Below, in pieces: positions 14,789 to 18,474 of a stretch of 18,474 bases of DNA (position 1 is its first letter; each line of letters opens with the position of its first letter). Source of the stretch: Pseudomonadota bacterium (GTDB lineage: Bacteria; Myxococcota; UBA9042; PHBI01); contig SYAK01000109.1 of the NCBI GenBank assembly GCA_005788935.1, forward strand, positions 1-18,474. The letters are read 5' to 3'. Position numbers and translations under genes: made by a program. The notes under the pieces are model-generated. The model saw nothing but the letters and a program-made list of their open reading frames with translations, made no database searches and was not told where the DNA came from.

Positions 14789-15061
14789 GTAGCTCCACGG
14801 GCTCGCGGTGGCGGCAGCTGGGGTGCGGGTCAGCCCCTGGACGGACACCGGGTTCTGCTTGGTCCCGCAGGGCGTGACGCATTTGGCCGGTGGTTCCGCC
14901 GACCAGTCGCAGCCAGCGGTGGCACAGGTGGACTCGCTTCTGCAGCGGAAGCAGCTGCGCAGGCTGCAGGCGCCGTCGTTGGCCGTGGTGAAGCTCCAGG
15001 CGTAGCTCGCCGCGAGTCCGAGCCCGTTCGCGTTGGTGACGCCGGTCGAGAACGTGATAGA
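14789..15061 (-). pseudogene. In-frame segment between the two TAG codons
   Basis: Ninety-one sense codons lie between the two amber codons. The first 27 finish the eighth Ig-like domain (SITFSTGVTNANGLGL to AWSFTTA). The next part is Cys-rich (CSLRSCFRC, CATAGCDW, KCVTPCG), with Cys spacing and a Trp like a PSI domain. A Thr/Ala/Pro linker leads to SPWSY just before the second TAG. No start codon with a ribosome site is present, so this piece is untranslated unless the first TAG is read through. Confidence 0.65.
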
Positions 15062-15064
15062 CTA
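15062..15064 (-). other. In-frame TAG inside the eighth Ig-like domain
   Basis: The TAG falls in the motif that reads TTYTAVL, TVYTATL, ATFTATL or ATCTATL in sister domains and T-stop-SITF here. An aromatic residue, usually Tyr (TAC/TAT), is expected, one base away from TAG. Confidence 0.8.
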
Positions 15065-17497
15065 AGTCTTGTTGGTGTCGAGCAGCGTCGGCGTGAAGGT
15101 GACCCGCCGGTTGACGGCGTCATGGGCGCGCGAGCCTGACACGACCGTCGCGCCCTGCGTCACGGTGAACGTGCTCGCCGTGAAGGACGCGGGGTTCATG
15201 TCACTGCTGAAGGTCGCCGAGATGACGGTGTCCGTCGAGATGTTGCTCCCGTTCTGGGCTGGGCTCACCGCGGTGACGGTGGGGGCGACGCCCGCGGTGG
15301 TGAAGCTCCAGTATTCGCTCCGGGCGATCGGGACGCCGTTGTAGCCAGTCAGGACCGCCGTGTAGGTCGTCGAGGGCGACAGCGGGCTCGTCGGGGTCAA
15401 GACCACGCGCCGGCTGACTGCGTCGTAGACCTGACTTCCGGGGAGCGCCATCGCGCCCGCGAGGACCTTGAAGCTGTCGTTCGTGAGGGACTCCGGGCGC
15501 ATGTCGACGTTGAAGGTCGCCGAGACGGAGGTGCCGGTCGCGACATTCGTGCCGCCGTTGGCCGGGGTCGCCGTCGTGACGAGCGGGGCGCTCGCGGTCG
15601 TGAAGGACCAGGTGTAGGTCGCGGCGAGGGGGGTGTTGTTGGCGTCGCGGATATCCGTCGTCAGGGTCGCCGTGTACACGGTCGCGGCGTCGAGACTGAC
15701 GCTCGGGACGAATGTGACCCGTCGTGTGGCGGCGTCCCAGGTCCGCGTCCCGAAGACCTCGACACCGCCGGGGGCCTCGACCCGGAAGCTGGTCGGGGAG
15801 AAGGCGTCGGCCGCCATCGCGACGCTGAAGGTCGCCGTGACGGTGCTCGTTCGAGCGACCTCGCCCACGCCAGGCGCGGGGGTGACGCTGCTGATGCTCG
15901 GGCCAGCTGGCGCGGCCGCGGTCGTGAAGGTCCACGTCCGGCTGCTGGCGAGGGGCACACCGACGGCGCTCCGGACGGCCGTGGTCAGCGTGGCGGTGCA
16001 GGTCGCCGACGCCGGAAGCGAGGACGGGACGAAGATGACCTTGCGCGCGGTGTCGTCGTAGCTCCGGGTCCCTGTGACCGTCGCGCCGTTGGCGGTCACG
16101 ACGAACGAGCTCTCGTTGAAGGAGCTGCTGTCCATCGCGACGTTGAAGACGGCCGAGACGGTCGTGGGGCGAACGACCGCGGTCGCACCAGACGCTGGCG
16201 CGACGCTGTCGACTGCGGGTGGCTGGGGCGGGGCGCCGGTGGTGAAGGTCCAGCGGTAGGTCTGGGTGAGGCCGACACCGCTCGCGTCCGTGACGCCGGT
16301 GGTGAGTGTCGCCGTGAAGGTGGCCGCGCTGGCGATCGGGCTAGATGGGGTGAACCGCGCGCGTCGCAGGTCGCCGTCGTAGGTCCACGTGCCTGCGACA
16401 GCACCGCCGGGGCCCTCGACCTTGAAGGTGTCAGAGGCAAAGGATTCCGGCGCCATCGCGACGTTGAAGAAGGCGCTCACGGTGGTCGTGGTCGCGCCGT
16501 CGGTCGCGCCGTCAGCAGGGGAGACGCCCACCACCTCGGGCGGGAGCGTCGCCTCGGTCGAGAAGGTCCATGTGTGCGCCTCGGCGAGGTGCACACCGTT
16601 GGCATCGCGCGCGCCAGTCGTGAGAGTCGCGATGATCTCGGTCGCCGACGGGAGGTCGGTCGTCGGGTCGAATGTGACGGTCCTTGAAGGGGCATGGTAG
16701 AAGAGGGCTCCAGCGATTGGGTTGCCACCCGCCGAGACCGTGAAGCTGTCGGACGTGAAGGACGTGGCGTCCATCGCGACGTCGAAGGTCGCCGAGATGG
16801 ACGTCGTGCGCGTGACGTCGGGGGCCCCGCTCGCGGGGGAGACGGCCTCGACCCTGGGGCCCGGGACGAGGAAGCTCCACACGCGGTCTTCGGGCGGCAG
16901 GCTGTTGCCGGCCTCGTCCGTCACCGACGGGGCCAGAACGACCGTGTAGGTCCTTCCGCTCGCGAAGGAGCTGGCCGGCACGAAGACGCCACGCCAGACG
17001 GGGCCTGCGATGGCTTCGTAGGTGACCGTTCCCGGGAGGGGCAGGCCGTCCGATTCAACCCGAAAATTCAACGGTTTGCCGGACGCGAGGGCCTCGAGCG
17101 CGGGGCCGTCCATCGGCTCACTGAAGGTGACCACCACGCTCGTCGCGCTCGCGACAGCGCCGTCCGGGGCTCGCGTCAGGAGGTCGGGGCTCGACGTGTC
17201 GATGCGCCATGTGGCGGTCTGGCCAGCCGCGACGCTTCGCCCGAGGAGGTCCTTCACGGCCGCAGTCGGCGTGAGCGCGCAGGTCGCGCCGTCGGCTGGC
17301 GTTGTCAGCGTCGCGAGTGTGAGGGTGGCCTTGTGTGCGGGTTCTCCGTAATACGTGACGCCCGACACCGCCAGTGACCCACTCGGGGCGCACGACAGGG
17401 TCCAGTTGGCCGTCGTGGTCATCGTCGCGGCCTCCATGGCCTGCGAGAAGGTGACCTCGACCAGACCAGGCACGCTGTTGCGCGCGCCGCTCGGGGG
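15062..17497 (-). CDS. Central Ig-like domain stack of the large surface protein (fragment)
   Basis: After the frame shift this frame is open for 811 codons to a TAG at 15062. It contains eight Ig-like domains of roughly 100 residues each. Each opens with a pattern like V-x-x-V-S/A-P-A-x-G-A and V-x-A-x-F-x-V-A-M-D, and closes with TWTFTT or a close variant; such domains are Big_5/SbsA-type Ig-like modules. Approximate limits, first to last: 17490-17195, 17195-16870, 16866-16555, 16553-16240, 16240-15920, 15917-15600, 15597-15300, and 15293-14980. The last is cut by the TAG: RRVTFTPTLLDTNKT ends here and SITFSTGV continues beyond. The first two domains are the most diverged; numbers 3-8 resemble one another closely and probably arose by internal duplication. 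No start codon of its own with a ribosome site is apparent, which supports its being a fragment. Confidence 0.7.
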   Translation of the reverse strand, partial: PPSGARNSVPGLVEVTFSQAMEAATMTTTANWTLSCAPSGSLAVSGVTYYGEPAHKATLTLATLTTPADGATCALTPTAAVKDLLGRSVAAGQTATWRIDTSSPDLLTRAPDGAVASATSVVVTFSEPMDGPALEALASGKPLNFRVESDGLPLPGTVTYEAIAGPVWRGVFVPASSFASGRTYTVVLAPSVTDEAGNSLPPEDRVWSFLVPGPRVEAVSPASGAPDVTRTTSISATFDVAMDATSFTSDSFTVSAGGNPIAGALFYHAPSRTVTFDPTTDLPSATEIIATLTTGARDANGVHLAEAHTWTFSTEATLPPEVVGVSPADGATDGATTTTVSAFFNVAMAPESFASDTFKVEGPGGAVAGTWTYDGDLRRARFTPSSPIASAATFTATLTTGVTDASGVGLTQTYRWTFTTGAPPQPPAVDSVAPASGATAVVRPTTVSAVFNVAMDSSSFNESSFVVTANGATVTGTRSYDDTARKVIFVPSSLPASATCTATLTTAVRSAVGVPLASSRTWTFTTAAAPAGPSISSVTPAPGVGEVARTSTVTATFSVAMAADAFSPTSFRVEAPGGVEVFGTRTWDAATRRVTFVPSVSLDAATVYTATLTTDIRDANNTPLAATYTWSFTTASAPLVTTATPANGGTNVATGTSVSATFNVDMRPESLTNDSFKVLAGAMALPGSQVYDAVSRRVVLTPTSPLSPSTTYTAVLTGYNGVPIARSEYWSFTTAGVAPTVTAVSPAQNGSNISTDTVISATFSSDMNPASFTASTFTVTQGATVVSGSRAHDAVNRRVTFTPTLLDTNKT

Positions 17498-18474
17498 GTG
17501 TAGGTCGCGAGTGCGTTGAGGCCGCATGTGGTGCCAGACCAGTTGTAGCCGCCCGCGGCGCCGCACTGGTCGCAGCATCGTCCAGTCGTGCAGGCGGTTG
17601 GCGCTGGGCAGAAGGTCCAGCGGGCGTGCGCGATGTGGTTGCTGGTCCGCGTGACGACGGCGCTGTCGCTGATGGCCGTGCCCGTCCCGTTGCCACTCAG
17701 CTCCGCGTCGAACCAGCCGTCGAAGTAGTGTGAGGCCTTGGTCGGCACACAGAGCTGGAAGCCTGGCGCAAGGGCGGCGTAGACCATGCCGTAGCGCGTT
17801 GCGAGCGTCGGGGCGCATCCCGTGCCGCCGTTCGGGTCGTAGCTGACGACCACATCCTCGCGACAGACCTGACCGTCGAGGCTCGTGCCAGCGGGGCACG
17901 TGGTGTGACAGGACGCGCTGGACGGCCTGAAAAGCGGCGTCGCAGGGGTTGTGATGCAAGGGTCGTAGATGCTCACGTAGCCGAACGACTCGACCTCCTG
18001 GGCCCCCTGGAGCCCCGTCCAGCGCACGGTGTCGGTGGCCTCGGCCGAGCCCAGGTCGCTTGGTGCCAGGTACCACGCGCTCGGCGCCTCGCCGACCATC
18101 GCACCGTCGGCGTCCCCGTCAGGATCCAGGACAGGGGTCTTCGACGGTGTCCCGGCGAGCCGGACATTGACGAAGCCACCGACCGGGACGCGCGCGGACT
18201 GGTCCTGGCTCTCCGCCGAGGCGACCGAGAAGTCCGGGATGATGGGTGCTCCGACGAGCGTCAGGGCGACGCTCGTGGCGTCAGCGCTCGGCACGCCGCA
18301 GGCTGCGCTCGCCGACTTCGGCCACACCTTGAGGGTCACGACCTCGCCGTCGCGGGTCGGATCGCGTGGCGGCTCGTAGATGACGCGGTCGCCTTGGCCA
18401 GTCGTCACGGAACCGGACCCACCGTTGACAAGCGCGGTACACCACGGAGCCGCCGGGTCGAGGATGGTGCCGCC
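17419..18474 (-). CDS. N-terminal readable part of the large surface protein (partial)
   Basis: Open from the right edge, frame fixed at 18474, to TGA at 17419; only the part before about 17498 is meaningful, since the last 26 codons are out-of-frame Arg/Ala/Pro-rich noise. It holds an unassigned region with few Cys (18474 to about 17980), then a Cys cluster (CHTTCPAGTSLDGQVC). An InlB B-repeat follows, running from VSYDPNGGTGC through HYFDGWFDAELSG to SNHIAHARW, the hallmark pattern of this fold (FDxNGG, FDGWF, ARW). A Cys-rich link comes next (CTTGRCCDQCGAAGGYNW). The start codon lies beyond the window. The repeat is known from listerial internalins and many surface proteins. The sense of the sequence then continues in another frame at the six-C run. 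Confidence 0.7.
   Translation of the reverse strand, partial: GGTILDPAAPWCTALVNGGSGSVTTGQGDRVIYEPPRDPTRDGEVVTLKVWPKSASAACGVPSADATSVALTLVGAPIIPDFSVASAESQDQSARVPVGGFVNVRLAGTPSKTPVLDPDGDADGAMVGEAPSAWYLAPSDLGSAEATDTVRWTGLQGAQEVESFGYVSIYDPCITTPATPLFRPSSASCHTTCPAGTSLDGQVCREDVVVSYDPNGGTGCAPTLATRYGMVYAALAPGFQLCVPTKASHYFDGWFDAELSGNGTGTAISDSAVVTRTSNHIAHARWTFCPAPTACTTGRCCDQCGAAGGYNWSGTTCGLNALATYTPRAARATACLVWSRSPSRRPWRPRR
17493..17498 (-). other. Frame-shift site at a six-C run
   Basis: On the coding strand ACC-CCC-CGA gives TPRAAR in the incoming frame, while the downstream domain needs TPPSGARNS. One extra C (seven instead of six), or a -1 slip of the CCC codon, restores the frame exactly at the expected linker-to-Ig boundary. 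Confidence 0.75.

Larger units (their letters stand above)
14270..18474 (-). pseudogene. Interrupted giant Ig-like repeat surface protein, 5' end beyond window
   Basis: About 1,400 codons of one protein are readable from the right edge to a TGA at 14270, but only with one -1 shift (17493-17498) and through two TAG codons (15062-15064, 14786-14788). Order of parts: unassigned region; InlB/Listeria-Bacteroides repeat (about 17615-17855); Cys-rich link (about 17520-17615); eight Ig-like Big_5-type domains (about 14980-17495); a second Cys-rich, PSI-like link (about 14860-14975); and a beta domain of about 165 residues (14270-14800) like those near the C-terminus of large secreted adhesins. Each break falls inside a segment whose two sides fit one domain or linker, so a single ancestral gene is clear. 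It was probably a secreted or cell-surface adhesin-like protein. No other gene in the window is damaged. Real decay, assembly error and recoding cannot be separated from sequence alone. Confidence 0.75.

Noticed and set aside
14202..14882. 226-residue minus-strand open frame
   Set aside because: Its Arg/His/Pro-rich product is a frame shadow. The overlapping frame ending at 14270 has a sensible beta-domain sequence continuous with the Ig-like stack.
15062..15064. Pyrrolysine as the meaning of the TAG codons
   Set aside because: No pyl gene or pyrrolysine-type stem-loop is seen, and the protein class (Ig-like surface repeats) is not one known to use it.

Overview
The window is uniformly GC-rich. 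Its genes encode lipoproteins with Asp/Ser/Thr/Ala-rich stalks, Cys-rich modules, IgGFc-binding-type domains and long Ig-like stacks. This style is typical of Myxococcota and related former Deltaproteobacteria. That assignment is inference from gene content and composition; there is no rRNA or marker gene here. I found no RNA genes, CRISPR arrays, insertion sequences or phage genes. No gene-free stretch exceeds about 170 bp.

Left part (1-9403, all minus strand, so transcribed right to left). Four tandem paralogous lipoproteins (9403-7307, 7266-5191, 5141-3294, 3258-1351) are separated by only 35-49 bp and look like one operon. Each has a lipoprotein signal, a disordered stalk, one or three small Cys modules, and a ~480-residue IgGFc-binding-type domain (CEYWAVDLDN at its start, GYDDDVSYGYA near its end) that carries an internal Cys-rich insert. 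They form two sub-pairs, first two versus last two, which points to nested duplication. After 165 bp follows a fifth lipoprotein, cut by the left edge, with fourteen TGTTDD-type hexapeptides and the beginning of what looks like an InlB B-repeat.

Middle part (9535-14106). An ArgC-family protein (minus) has Ala where the catalytic Cys of the NPGC motif should be. It is divergent from a GT4 glycosyltransferase (plus). That gene converges, with a 4-bp gap, on a small secreted protein of unknown function (minus), which is preceded by a putative sugar O-methyltransferase (minus).

Right part (14270-18474, minus, running off the right edge). This is a very large surface protein: an InlB/Listeria-Bacteroides repeat, a Cys-rich link, eight Ig-like domains of the Big_5 kind, a second Cys-rich PSI-like link and a C-terminal beta domain. 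Its reading frame is broken three times: a -1 shift at a run of six C on the coding strand (17493-17498) and two in-frame TAG codons (15062-15064, 14786-14788). Protein homology continues across each break. It is either a decaying pseudogene, a gene with assembly errors, or, less likely, a recoded gene.

Together the region looks like a cell-surface/secretome locus: lipoproteins and adhesin-like proteins, with two sugar-modifying enzymes between them. Whether the enzymes modify anything made by the neighbouring surface genes cannot be told from sequence.
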